Assembly: GCA_031459935.1 (NCBI GenBank)
Contig: JAVKHN010000029.1
Coordinates: 1 to 21,900 of the forward strand
DNA length: 21,900 nucleotides
Direction of reading: 5' to 3'
From: Sysuimicrobium calidum
Lineage (GTDB): Bacteria; Sysuimicrobiota; Sysuimicrobiia; Sysuimicrobiales; Sysuimicrobiaceae
Shown: positions 1 to 7,410 of the stretch, piece by piece
Numbering within the stretch: the first letter of the stretch is position 1
How the letters are laid out: the number at the start of each line of letters is the position of its first letter
The notes under the pieces: generated by a model
The model's input: only the letters and a program-made list of their open reading frames with translations
Database searches by the model: none
Told to the model about the DNA's origin: nothing
Translations under genes and position numbers: made by a program

Positions 1-202
1 ACCGCATGCGGTGGTTGAGCTGGATCTGCAGCCCCTCCTCCTGGAAGTACCCCTTCTCCAGACCGAGGAAGATCCCCGCATCCGACACCGCGCCGGGGGT
101 GCCCGCACGGATGGAGACCGGAGCCTGACCCGATGCGGAGGAGACGCCGAATATGGCGGAAATCAGGCAGACCACTCCGAGGAGAAACCACCTTCCCGAC
201 AT
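1..202 (-). CDS. ABC transporter substrate-binding protein, NMT1/THI5-like (3' end outside window)
   Basis: Only the first 67 codons are present; the gene runs off the left edge. Residues 1-27 look like a secretion signal: a short Arg-containing head, a hydrophobic core (FLLGVVCLISAIFGV) and a small-residue region ending near SGQA. No lipobox Cys is visible. The mature start has the pattern of NMT1/THI5/SsuA-type periplasmic binding proteins: AGTPGAVSDAGIFLGLEKG followed by YFQEEGLQIQL. The family captures small ligands such as sulfonates, pyrimidines or aromatic acids for an ABC importer. The ATG at 202-200 has a GGAGGG-type ribosome site about 8 bases upstream. It begins 27 bases after the metF stop on the same strand, so co-transcription is likely. 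The ligand cannot be inferred from this fragment. Confidence 0.72.
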   Translation of the reverse strand, partial: MSGRWFLLGVVCLISAIFGVSSASGQAPVSIRAGTPGAVSDAGIFLGLEKGYFQEEGLQIQLNHRMR

Positions 203-229
203 TCCGACCTTCCCTCCCAGTGATGGGTT

Positions 230-1843
230 TTAGGTATCCTCGGGGAACGGGAAGCTGCCTCCTGGTACCGGTACCGGGCCCGGGGGCGCGGGAGCGGGAC
301 GTTCCTGCGCCCCCGGAGCCGGAGGCAGGACCTCTACCTCCGGCTCTTCCTTCTGGAAATGTCCGATCCAGGAGCACGTCCCGCGGACCTCCTCGGGAAC
401 GGGCGGTACCCACGTCTGCTCCCACTTCTCCAGCTGGCCCGTGTGCTTCGCGAGCCGGTAGATGCGGGCGTGGATGCACTCCCGATCCCCGAATTCGCAG
501 GTGTTTCCGTCCGTGCCCCCGCAGGGGCCGTTCGAGAGTCCCTTGGGGCAGGTCTCCGGACAGACGAAGAAGGTGTAGGGGAGCCGGCAGAATCCGCACA
601 GCTGGCAGCCCACCCACGGTCCCTTGAGGGCGTGCTCCACCCGCGCGAGAACCCGACCCGCGGTGCTCTGCCGGCTCACGGGGCGGAGTAGGGTCGCCCC
701 CACTCTCGCCACGGGAGAAGCGGGCTGGAACATCCAGCGATCGATGGTCTCCAGGATCCGGAATCCCCGCACCTCCGCAGGGGAAGCCTCCACGGGTCCC
801 TGTCCCCGATCGAGGTAGAAGGCTCCTTCTGGTGCCAGCCGCACCGGGCGCCCGTCCGGGTGGGCCATCACCTCGTACCAGGCTGCAAGCCACGACTCCA
901 GATCCGGGCAGCTCGCCTCCAAAGCAACCACCTGGTCCAGGATCTGCTCCAGGGTGCGCTCCGCGTGCACCCCGCACAGGTGCGCCCCCGCATATCCCAA
1001 CAGCCGAGCGCCCACCACCTGCAGGGCGGCCCGGCGGATGGCAATCGCTCTCCCCCCGTCTTCCGCTTTCGCATCCTCCTCCAGGCGCCGCAGGAAGTCC
1101 TGGGGAATCGGAACGCCGGGAAGCTTCACCTCCCGGATCCGCATTGCCAGGGAGGGAGTGAGGAGCCACACACTGGCCAGTACCGGCACTCGGAGCCCCC
1201 GGGAAGCGAGAAACGTCTGGAGCTCCTGGAACTTGCGCGGATCCCACCCGATCTGGGTGATGAGGACGTCCGCCCCGGCCCGCAGCTTCTTCAGGGCCTT
1301 CACGTACTGCCCGAGCAGCTCCTCCTCCCGGTACTTGAACGGGTTCACGGCCGCAGCCAGGAACGCGGAGGGAAGCGTCTTTCTGGCGATCCAGAGGGAC
1401 TGCACGGAGTCCATGTACCGGGCGGGCCGATCCGGAGGGGGCTCCCGGAGCGCGTCCCCCGTGATGAAGAGGAACGCCTCCATGCCCTCCTGCCGGGCCC
1501 GCTCGAGGTCCCGCTCCAGATCGGGAAGGGTGCGTCCCTTTCCGGCCCAGTGGACCAGGGGCAGGACCCCGGTGGTGTCCGCCACCATGCGACCCACCAG
1601 CAGCGCGTCGTGGTCGCGGTCCGTGCGCACCCGATCCGAGATGGTGAGGGCTGCAATCCATCCGTCCTGCCGGGCCCATCGTCCCATCCGGATCACGGAG
1701 TCCGCCACCTCCCCAAGCGGTTTGGAACCACTCAGCGGCGGGGACTCCAGGGTGAGGACGAACTGCCCCGCCTGCAGGCGCTGCTGGAGCTGGTTCACGT
1801 ACCTCGGGCGGGCAGCTTCCACGGGCGGATTCGGGTTGGCCAT
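230..1843 (-). CDS. metF: Methylenetetrahydrofolate reductase with fused MetV-type Cys-rich C-terminal domain
   Basis: The 537-residue protein should reduce 5,10-methylene-THF to 5-methyl-THF for methionine synthesis or one-carbon flow. Residues about 20-320 form the MetF TIM barrel, with TLESPP (31-36) at the usual FEFFPP position and FLFITGD (124-130) at the LRGD-like position. Residues about 395-490 match the MTHFR C-terminal (MetV-like) domain. This has eight Cys (413, 416, 419, 428, 432, 441, 449, 456), including CQLCGFC and CPETCPKG, likely metal or Fe-S ligands. MetF and MetV are separate proteins in several acetogens; here they are one chain. A Pro/Glu-rich tail (about 500-537) looks disordered. 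The ATG at 1843 follows a GAGGAG ribosome site. A candidate promoter lies at 1891-1919 and a substrate-binding-protein gene follows. Confidence 0.9.
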   Translation of the reverse strand: MANPNPPVEAARPRYVNQLQQRLQAGQFVLTLESPPLSGSKPLGEVADSVIRMGRWARQDGWIAALTISDRVRTDRDHDALLVGRMVADTTGVLPLVHWAGKGRTLPDLERDLERARQEGMEAFLFITGDALREPPPDRPARYMDSVQSLWIARKTLPSAFLAAAVNPFKYREEELLGQYVKALKKLRAGADVLITQIGWDPRKFQELQTFLASRGLRVPVLASVWLLTPSLAMRIREVKLPGVPIPQDFLRRLEEDAKAEDGGRAIAIRRAALQVVGARLLGYAGAHLCGVHAERTLEQILDQVVALEASCPDLESWLAAWYEVMAHPDGRPVRLAPEGAFYLDRGQGPVEASPAEVRGFRILETIDRWMFQPASPVARVGATLLRPVSRQSTAGRVLARVEHALKGPWVGCQLCGFCRLPYTFFVCPETCPKGLSNGPCGGTDGNTCEFGDRECIHARIYRLAKHTGQLEKWEQTWVPPVPEEVRGTCSWIGHFQKEEPEVEVLPPAPGAQERPAPAPPGPVPVPGGSFPFPEDT

Positions 1844-1890
1844 GCCCTCTCCTCGAAATGCGCTAGGATGCGTACCTCCGTCGCGTCCTC

Positions 1891-1919
1891 ATCTTACCGA
1901 GGTCCATCTGTATGGGCAA
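1891..1919 (-). promoter_or_regulatory. Candidate sigma-70 promoter for metF
   Basis: On the minus strand, TTGCCC (-35, 1919-1914) and TAAGAT (-10, 1896-1891) are separated by exactly 17 bases. Each hexamer matches 4 of 6 consensus positions. They lie in the 117-base gap between the panE-like stop and the metF start, giving a leader of roughly 40 bases. This would make metF and the substrate-binding-protein gene a separate transcription unit. No convincing terminator is visible between panE and metF, so read-through is also possible. Confidence 0.4.
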
Positions 1920-1960
1920 CCTCCACGGCTTCACGGCGTCCCGGAGGTCCGGATCCCGGG

Positions 1961-2917
1961 TCACGCTTCCGGATCCAGGTGGAGGACCTGTTGAGGGTAC
2001 GTGCGCTCCAGGATCTCCACGATCCGGGTGAGGAGGGTGTTGTAGGGAACGGGAATGCCGTGACGTTCCGCTCGCCGGATGATCTCTCCGTTGAGGAACG
2101 CGATCTCCGTGGGACGTCGGCGCAACACATCCTGGAGCATGGAGGGAAGGTGTGTGCGCTCCTCTGGGGACCGGTGGCGTCCCATAAGCGTGTCCAGCAC
2201 CCGCCGCGGATCCAGGGAAACTCCCTCCGCCGCCGCCACCGCCGCCGCCTCCGCCACCAGCCGCTCGAAGATCTCCCGTGTGGCGGGCTGCGCCACGAGC
2301 GGACCCACGGGGAGCCGGGTGATGGCCGAAAGCGCGTTTGCGGCCGCGTTAAACGCCACCTTGTACCAGATGGCCTCCCTGGGATCAGGAAGGGCGTGTG
2401 CGGGCAGGCCGGCCTCCGTGAGCAAGGTGGCGAGCTCCTGTGCACCGCCGAAGCCGGAGGGGTCCACGGGGCCCAGGTGGATCTCCACGGGATGCGGGGT
2501 CCACCGGATCCACCCGGGCGCCACCAGGTCGCTCCACAGGAAGCACACGCCTGCCAGGATCCGCTCCGCGCGGAACACCTCTGAGAGGGCCTCCACGTTC
2601 CCCAGCCCGTTCTGGAGCGTCACCACCCATGTGCGGGATCCCGCCATGGGCATGGCGCTCTGGGCCGCCTGCCGGGTGTGGTGGGATTTGGTGAAGATCA
2701 GAAGGTAGTCCACGATTCCCGCCTCCGCGGGATCCCCAGTGGCCTGGACCCGTACGAAGCGCGGGTGCACCCCATCGTCCACCCGCACGCCGTGCCGGCG
2801 GAGGGCGGCCACCTGCTCCTCCCACACGTCCACGAGCCACACCTCGTGCCCGGCCTCCGCCAAGTGCACACCGAACCGGCACCCCATGGCTCCCGCGCCG
2901 ATTATGCCGAACCGCAC
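1961..2917 (-). CDS. 2-dehydropantoate 2-reductase-like (PanE/ApbA family) oxidoreductase
   Basis: The 318-residue protein has the two-domain ketopantoate reductase fold. The N-terminal Rossmann motif is GIIGAGAMG (4-12). The family catalytic region is WYKVAFNAAANALSA (184-198), with Lys186 and Asn190. The SMLQD...E..FLNGEI signature is at 259-279, with Glu271 and Asn276. After the second beta strand an Asp (30) sits where NADPH-specific PanE proteins usually carry a basic residue, so NAD(H) may be preferred (inference). The family includes true PanE and other 2-ketoacid or 2-hydroxyacid dehydrogenases. Last place in the six-gene dikinase operon, with no other pantothenate genes nearby, favours a pathway-specific reductase. 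The start is GTG at 2917 with GGGAGGAG about 6 bases upstream, 22 bases after the dehydrogenase stop. Confidence 0.85.
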   Translation of the reverse strand: MRFGIIGAGAMGCRFGVHLAEAGHEVWLVDVWEEQVAALRRHGVRVDDGVHPRFVRVQATGDPAEAGIVDYLLIFTKSHHTRQAAQSAMPMAGSRTWVVTLQNGLGNVEALSEVFRAERILAGVCFLWSDLVAPGWIRWTPHPVEIHLGPVDPSGFGGAQELATLLTEAGLPAHALPDPREAIWYKVAFNAAANALSAITRLPVGPLVAQPATREIFERLVAEAAAVAAAEGVSLDPRRVLDTLMGRHRSPEERTHLPSMLQDVLRRRPTEIAFLNGEIIRRAERHGIPVPYNTLLTRIVEILERTYPQQVLHLDPEA

Positions 2918-2939
2918 CGTCTGTCTCCTCCCGGAGCTC

Positions 2940-3983
2940 TCAGGGAACCAGCACCGCCCGGCCGCGGACCCTGCCGTGGTGCAGGTCTGTGAGGGCCTGG
3001 TTCGCTTCCTGCAAGGGATAACGCACCGTCTTCGCGCGCACCTTCCCTTCCGCGGCCAGGTGCACGAGCTCCACCAGCTCCGCGTACGTCCCTACGAGGT
3101 TTCCCACGATGGCTTTCTCCATGGCCACGAGCTCCATGGTAGGTACCGTGAGGGGATCCCCGTATCCCACCACGAAGTAGGTTCCTCGACGCCCCAACAG
3201 CGACCACCCCAGGGCGGGAGCTCCCCCCTCTCCCACGAAGTCCAGGACCACCTGCGCTCCCCGTCCCTGGCTCCACTCCACGAGCCGTGGGGTGGTCTGT
3301 GGATCCGCGGGGAACACCGCGTCCGCCCCGAGTTCCCGAGCCCAGCTCCGGGCCTCCTCCGACCGGTCCACCACCGCGATGCGGGCTGGGCACAGGGCCC
3401 GGAGCATCTGGTACGCCAGATGCCCCAGCCCGCCGAACCCGAGGAGCACGGCCAGCCCTCCCGGTCCCAGGAGCGGGACCGCCCGCTTCACCGCGTGGTA
3501 GGCCGCCAGTCCCGCGTCCGCGAAGGGCGCGGCCTCCTCCGGAGGCAACCCCTCCGGAAGCCGGATGCAGTTGCGCTCCTTCACGAGGAGGTACTCCGCG
3601 AAGCCGCCGTCCCGGTCCAGGCCTACGAAGGCGCCCACCTCGCAGTGCATCTCCTGTCCCTGCCGGCACGCCAGGCAGACGCCATCCGAGACCATGGGAT
3701 ACACGAGGACGGGATCTCCCTTGCGCACGGACCGGACCGCGGGCCCCACCTCCTCCACCCACCCCGCGTTCTCGTGCCCCGGAATGTAGGGAAGGTGCGC
3801 CCGCATGATCCCCTGAAACATGCCTTCGAGGATGTGCAGATCCGTCCGGCACACCCCCGCCCCCGCCACCCGGAGGACCACATCATCCGGGGCCTGCACC
3901 CTGGGGTCCGGAACCTCTTCCAGCACCAGAGCCGGGCCGTGGTCGTCCAGGCGTCCGTACCTGTGGAGTCGCGCCGCCTTCAT
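2940..3983 (-). CDS. Zinc-dependent medium-chain alcohol dehydrogenase
   Basis: The 347-residue protein has the MDR alcohol dehydrogenase layout. Catalytic-zinc residues are Cys45 (GAGVCRTDLH), His70-Glu71 (IPGHENAG) and Asp156, where many family members have Cys. The structural-zinc loop reads DGVCLACRQGQEMHC: Cys103, Cys106 and Cys114 are present, and the first ligand position is Asp100 instead of Cys. The nucleotide-binding motif is LLGFGGLGHLA (180-190), with Asp206 at the end of the next strand suggesting NAD(H). The expected role is reversible oxidation of a primary or secondary alcohol. The ATG at 3983 has GGAG 7 bases upstream and lies 14 bases after the phosphatase stop. A longer in-frame ORF upstream is just the overlap with the phosphatase gene. 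Substrate unknown. Confidence 0.9.
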   Translation of the reverse strand: MKAARLHRYGRLDDHGPALVLEEVPDPRVQAPDDVVLRVAGAGVCRTDLHILEGMFQGIMRAHLPYIPGHENAGWVEEVGPAVRSVRKGDPVLVYPMVSDGVCLACRQGQEMHCEVGAFVGLDRDGGFAEYLLVKERNCIRLPEGLPPEEAAPFADAGLAAYHAVKRAVPLLGPGGLAVLLGFGGLGHLAYQMLRALCPARIAVVDRSEEARSWARELGADAVFPADPQTTPRLVEWSQGRGAQVVLDFVGEGGAPALGWSLLGRRGTYFVVGYGDPLTVPTMELVAMEKAIVGNLVGTYAELVELVHLAAEGKVRAKTVRYPLQEANQALTDLHHGRVRGRAVLVP

Positions 3984-3997
3984 GGGTCCGCTCCGAA

Positions 3998-4813
3998 TTA
4001 CAAGTACGCCAGCAGGTCCTGGATCCCGTTGAGCACCAGGTCGGGCCGTTCCTGCGGAGGAAGCTTTTCCAGTTCTTCCACCAGGGTGACGCCGGTGAGT
4101 ACCAGCACCGTCCGGGCGCCGGCTTCCTTCCCCATCCGGAAATCCAGCTCCACATCGTCCCCCACCACCACCAGCTCCTCCACCGGCACCCCCAGCCGGG
4201 CCGCCGCCACCCGCAGCGCGTCCCGGGAGGGCTTGCCCACGAGCCGGGCAGGCTTTTGCGTGATGTAGGTGATGGCCGCGGCGAGGGCCGCCGAAAGGCC
4301 CGGGGTCCGGCCGTGCTTGGTGGCGTACCAGGGGGAAAGCGAGGTCACCAGGAACGCGGCACCGTTCCAGATGGCCCGACAGGCCGCCGCGAGCTTCTCG
4401 TACGTCCAGACCGGATCCCAGCCTACCAGGACCACCCCGGCCCGCTCCCCCTCCTCCACTCCCACACACGGAATCCCCCTCTGCTCCAGGGGCGCCCACA
4501 GCCCCCGCTGGCCCAGAACGAGAACCGGGCGGTCCGGATACTCGCGGGCGATGATCTCCGCGGCGATGGCCCCCGGGGTGATGACCTCCTGATCCTCCAC
4601 GGGAAGCGCGCTTCCCCGGAGGACCCCCGTGTACTCCTCCGGTGGAAGCGCGCTGCCGTTGGTGAGGAAAACGAACCGACCCCCGCTCCTGCGGATCGCC
4701 TCGAGGACCGCCCGCGTTCCCGGGAGGACCTGCGGGTTGCGCCACTCCGCGGACTCTGCCACGATACAGGTCCCGTCCACGTCCAGGACGAAGCACCGGC
4801 CCCGCAGGTTCAT
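3998..4813 (-). CDS. HAD-IIA (NagD / 4-nitrophenylphosphatase-like) phosphatase
   Basis: The 271-residue protein carries all HAD motifs. Motif I is VLDVDGT (9-15), with nucleophile Asp11 and acid/base Asp13. Motif II is FLTNGSA (49-55, Thr51). The motif III lysine is in VGKPS (Lys194). Motif IV is VVGDDVELD (216-224). The large C2-type cap between motifs II and III places it in subfamily IIA (NagD, AraL, p-nitrophenyl phosphatase, phosphoglycolate phosphatase). These cytosolic enzymes hydrolyse small phosphate esters, some of them aryl phosphates. Its ATG overlaps the stop of the upstream carboxyltransferase gene in an ATGA, so the two are translationally coupled. Given the upstream dikinase-like pair, it may remove phosphate from a pathway intermediate (inference). 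Confidence 0.87.
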   Translation of the reverse strand: MNLRGRCFVLDVDGTCIVAESAEWRNPQVLPGTRAVLEAIRRSGGRFVFLTNGSALPPEEYTGVLRGSALPVEDQEVITPGAIAAEIIAREYPDRPVLVLGQRGLWAPLEQRGIPCVGVEEGERAGVVLVGWDPVWTYEKLAAACRAIWNGAAFLVTSLSPWYATKHGRTPGLSAALAAAITYITQKPARLVGKPSRDALRVAAARLGVPVEELVVVGDDVELDFRMGKEAGARTVLVLTGVTLVEELEKLPPQERPDLVLNGIQDLLAYL

Positions 4814-6297
4814 GAGGCCTGCCCCCGCCTCAGGGTGAGTCCCAGGCCCTTGCGCTCCAGCCGCACGTAGGTCACCTTTCGGGGTTCCGAGGAGAGGGCT
4901 TCCACGAGGCGCTTCAAAGCCTCCCCGGTCCCTTTCCCGTCCAGGACCAGGGGAGCCACCTTGCCCCGCTGGATGGCCTGGACCTCCTCCTCCGGCAGCC
5001 CGTACCGGAGCAGCACCTCTTCGTCCGACCGCCCCCCGTAGATCCCGCGCAGCTCCGCGATGGAGAGCTCCGGTCGCTCCGCGGGGATCTCTTTGGCCCG
5101 CGGGAGGGAGAGCACCCGATCCCGAACCTCGGGATCGATGGGGCCCGGGGGCTCTCCGTACTGTCCCAGGATGTACCGGATGGTCTCGTCCGCCACGAGG
5201 TGGTAGCGTTCCGGTCCGATGAGGTTCAACAGCGCCTGCGTGGCCACGAACTGGCTGAAGGGCGTCATCATGATGGGGTAGCCCAGCTCCGCCCGGACCC
5301 GGACGATCTCGTCCAGCACCGCCTCGAACTTGTCCTCCTGTCCGATCTCCCGCAGATTCCGCTTTAGGGTGGTGACCATACCGCCCGGAATCTGGTGCCG
5401 GTAGTAGGCCAGGTCGTACTCCGAGGGGCGGCCGATGGGCAGGTTCCGACGCCGCGCCACCTGAAAGAAGTAGCGGGAGACCCGCTCCGCGGCCTCCAGG
5501 TCCACCTCCATCTCGAAGCCCATCTCCTGTAAGTTCGCCACCGTCCGGAAGAAGTTCGGGAGACTCGTTCCCTCCGCCAGCGGGGGGATGGCGGTGTGGA
5601 AGGTGCGCACCCCCAGCTCCGCGGCCCTCACGTAGCACACGGGGGCAAGCCCCATGTTGCAGTGGGAGTGCACCTCTAGTGGCGTATCCCCGAGGGCTTC
5701 CTGGAGGGCCGGCACCAGGGTCCCCACCCGGTCAGGGGTCAATAGACCCGCGGGGTCCTTGATGTACACCGCGTCCACCACGCCCCGGGCCTTCTCCCCC
5801 AGCTCCCGGACCCGGCGGGTGTAGAAGTCGTCCGTGTGCACCGGGCTAATGCTGTACACGAGGGCCACCACCACCTCCTCGGCCCCTTCCTCCCGGGCCA
5901 TCCGGGCACCTTCGACCATCTCCGCCACGTTGTTCATGGGATCCACCACCTGGACCCGGCGGATGCCGTGGCGGATCACGGTGCGCATGGCGAGCCGGAT
6001 GAGCTCCCGCGGACACGGCTCCCACCGGATGAACCGCAGCCCCGTGGTCATGAAGGTGAGCGGCGTGCGGGGCATCCGCTCCCGGGCAAGCCGGATCCGC
6101 TCGAAGGGATCCTCCCGGTGCCACCGCACGGACACGGCCATGTGGGTGCTGGTGGTGAAGTCCAGGGCCTTGAACCCCACCCGGTCCAGGTCCGACGCCA
6201 CGGCCAGGATCATGGGGGTGGTGATCCCTGTGGCGCTCCACAGGCTCTGGTTTCCATCCCGCAGGGTGACGTCGATCAGCCGGATCCGTCGCTCCAT
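4810..6297 (-). CDS. Carboxyltransferase-domain protein (OadA/PycB-like, no biotin domain)
   Basis: The 495-residue TIM-barrel protein belongs to the HMGL-like/carboxyltransferase family of oxaloacetate decarboxylase alpha and pyruvate carboxylase B. Metal-site residues are visible: Asp14 in TLRDGNQSL and His210/His212 in EVHSHCNMG. Lys180 in YIKDPAGLL matches the lysine carbamylated in transcarboxylase 5S. TAIPPLAEGTSLP resembles the usual TAISP.AGGTSQP. Two things differ from ordinary pyruvate carboxylases. The RGQN motif is replaced (MTTGLRFIRW, 83-92). No biotinyl domain or MKM motif follows, so a separate carrier would be needed. The gene lies 12 bases after the ATP-grasp subunit and overlaps the phosphatase gene by 4. 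No clear ribosome site is seen. It could carboxylate, decarboxylate or perform aldol chemistry on a substrate other than pyruvate. Confidence 0.8.
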   Translation of the reverse strand: MERRIRLIDVTLRDGNQSLWSATGITTPMILAVASDLDRVGFKALDFTTSTHMAVSVRWHREDPFERIRLARERMPRTPLTFMTTGLRFIRWEPCPRELIRLAMRTVIRHGIRRVQVVDPMNNVAEMVEGARMAREEGAEEVVVALVYSISPVHTDDFYTRRVRELGEKARGVVDAVYIKDPAGLLTPDRVGTLVPALQEALGDTPLEVHSHCNMGLAPVCYVRAAELGVRTFHTAIPPLAEGTSLPNFFRTVANLQEMGFEMEVDLEAAERVSRYFFQVARRRNLPIGRPSEYDLAYYRHQIPGGMVTTLKRNLREIGQEDKFEAVLDEIVRVRAELGYPIMMTPFSQFVATQALLNLIGPERYHLVADETIRYILGQYGEPPGPIDPEVRDRVLSLPRAKEIPAERPELSIAELRGIYGGRSDEEVLLRYGLPEEEVQAIQRGKVAPLVLDGKGTGEALKRLVEALSSEPRKVTYVRLERKGLGLTLRRGQAS

Positions 6298-6309
6298 GAC
6301 GAGCCGGGC

Positions 6310-7392
6310 TCACCGGGACAGCGCTTTGCCCGCCAGGGTCTGCACCACGTAGCTGAGCGGATCCTTGAAATTGGCCGCAATGGAGCTCCTTGGGCGCCGG
6401 CTCCACACCGTTTCGGGCCGAGACTGGAGCAGGTAAAGGTTGTGGGGAAAATCTTCGTTTTCCGCCACTGCCCACTCGATGTCCAGGGGAAACCCGTAGA
6501 CCTGCTCCAGATGACGGGCCAGTCGGGCCAGTTCCACGGCCTCCGCATCGGAGATGCACGGCTTCGTCTGCAGATCCTCAGGAACCCCGACCTTCACCAG
6601 CAGCCCCTCGCTGCCAGAGGGCGCGAACTGCACGGTCTTGGGCGAGATCTTGCGATGCACGATCTCCAGGGTCACCTTGTTGATGGTGAACTCGTCCGGG
6701 GTCACCTCCCCGCTCACCACCGCCACTCCCGGCCCCCAGCTCCCCTCCACCACGATCAGGGAGCGATCCCCAGTCCGGGGACTCAGGGTGAACAGCACCC
6801 CCGCGGCCCTGGGGTGAACCATCTGCTGGACCCCCACCGCCACCCCGTCGTCCAGGCTCACCCCCTGGGTGAGCCGGTAGGAAAGGGCTCGGGGCGTGAA
6901 GGCGCTCGCCCAGCACCGACGGACGGAGTCCAGCACGTGCTCGGTCCCCCGGACCCACAGGTACGTCTCCTGCTGGCCCGCGAAGCTCGCCTGCTCGCTG
7001 TCCTCCGCGAGGGCACTCGACCGCACGGCCACGGGCGGATCCGATAGCTGTGCCTGAATGCTCAGTGCCTCGTACCCCCGTTTGATGGCGTCCCGCACCT
7101 CCAGCGGGATCCGGCTTTCCAGGAACATGCCCGTGATCTGTTGGCTCGCCCGCTCGATGCTCTCCAGGTCGTTGGGCACCACGGAGGCCAGCGCCTGTCG
7201 CAGCTGGTCCTCCAGGCCGTTGGCCTCCAGGAAGCGCCGGTACCCGAGGCTGGTGACCGCGAATCCGGGCGGGACCCGGCATCCGTGTCGGAGCAGTTCC
7301 CCCAGGCTCGCCACCTTCCCGCCCACCAGAGGCCGCTCCGCAAGCCCCACTCGCGAGAACTCCAGGGTGATGGGGATCTCTCCCGTCCTCAT
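6310..7392 (-). CDS. PEP-synthase N-terminal (ATP-grasp) subunit, phenylphosphate synthase PpsB-like
   Basis: The 360-residue protein is a free-standing PPDK/PEP-synthase ATP-binding domain. Visible motifs are PLVGGKVASLGEL (21-33, Lys26), VAVRSSALAEDSEQASFAG (121-139, Arg124), VQQMVHPRAAGVLFTLSP (188-205), DIEWAV (304-309, Glu306) and LLQSRPETVW (321-330). It ends there, without the swivelling His domain or the PEP/pyruvate barrel. Its role would be to transfer the beta-phosphate of ATP onto the His of the partner subunit encoded immediately upstream. Both length and partner match the phenylphosphate synthase pair PpsA/PpsB of Thauera (about 610 and 360 residues; recalled, not searched). The ATG at 7392 has a GAGG 5 bases upstream. 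The gap to the partner stop is 18 bases. Confidence 0.85.
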   Translation of the reverse strand: MRTGEIPITLEFSRVGLAERPLVGGKVASLGELLRHGCRVPPGFAVTSLGYRRFLEANGLEDQLRQALASVVPNDLESIERASQQITGMFLESRIPLEVRDAIKRGYEALSIQAQLSDPPVAVRSSALAEDSEQASFAGQQETYLWVRGTEHVLDSVRRCWASAFTPRALSYRLTQGVSLDDGVAVGVQQMVHPRAAGVLFTLSPRTGDRSLIVVEGSWGPGVAVVSGEVTPDEFTINKVTLEIVHRKISPKTVQFAPSGSEGLLVKVGVPEDLQTKPCISDAEAVELARLARHLEQVYGFPLDIEWAVAENEDFPHNLYLLQSRPETVWSRRPRSSIAANFKDPLSYVVQTLAGKALSR

Positions 7393-7410
7393 CCGACCTC
7401 GCCCCCCTTT

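Noticed and set aside
860..2584. 574-residue plus-strand open frame opposite metF and the panE-like gene
   Set aside because: It is antisense to two well-supported genes, has low-complexity Arg/Gly/Pro-rich composition, and shows no recognisable domain. High GC makes such shadow frames common.
2940..4796. 618-residue version of the alcohol dehydrogenase
   Set aside because: The extra N-terminal part is an out-of-frame reading of the phosphatase gene. The family N-terminus begins at the ATG at 3983, which has its own GGAG.
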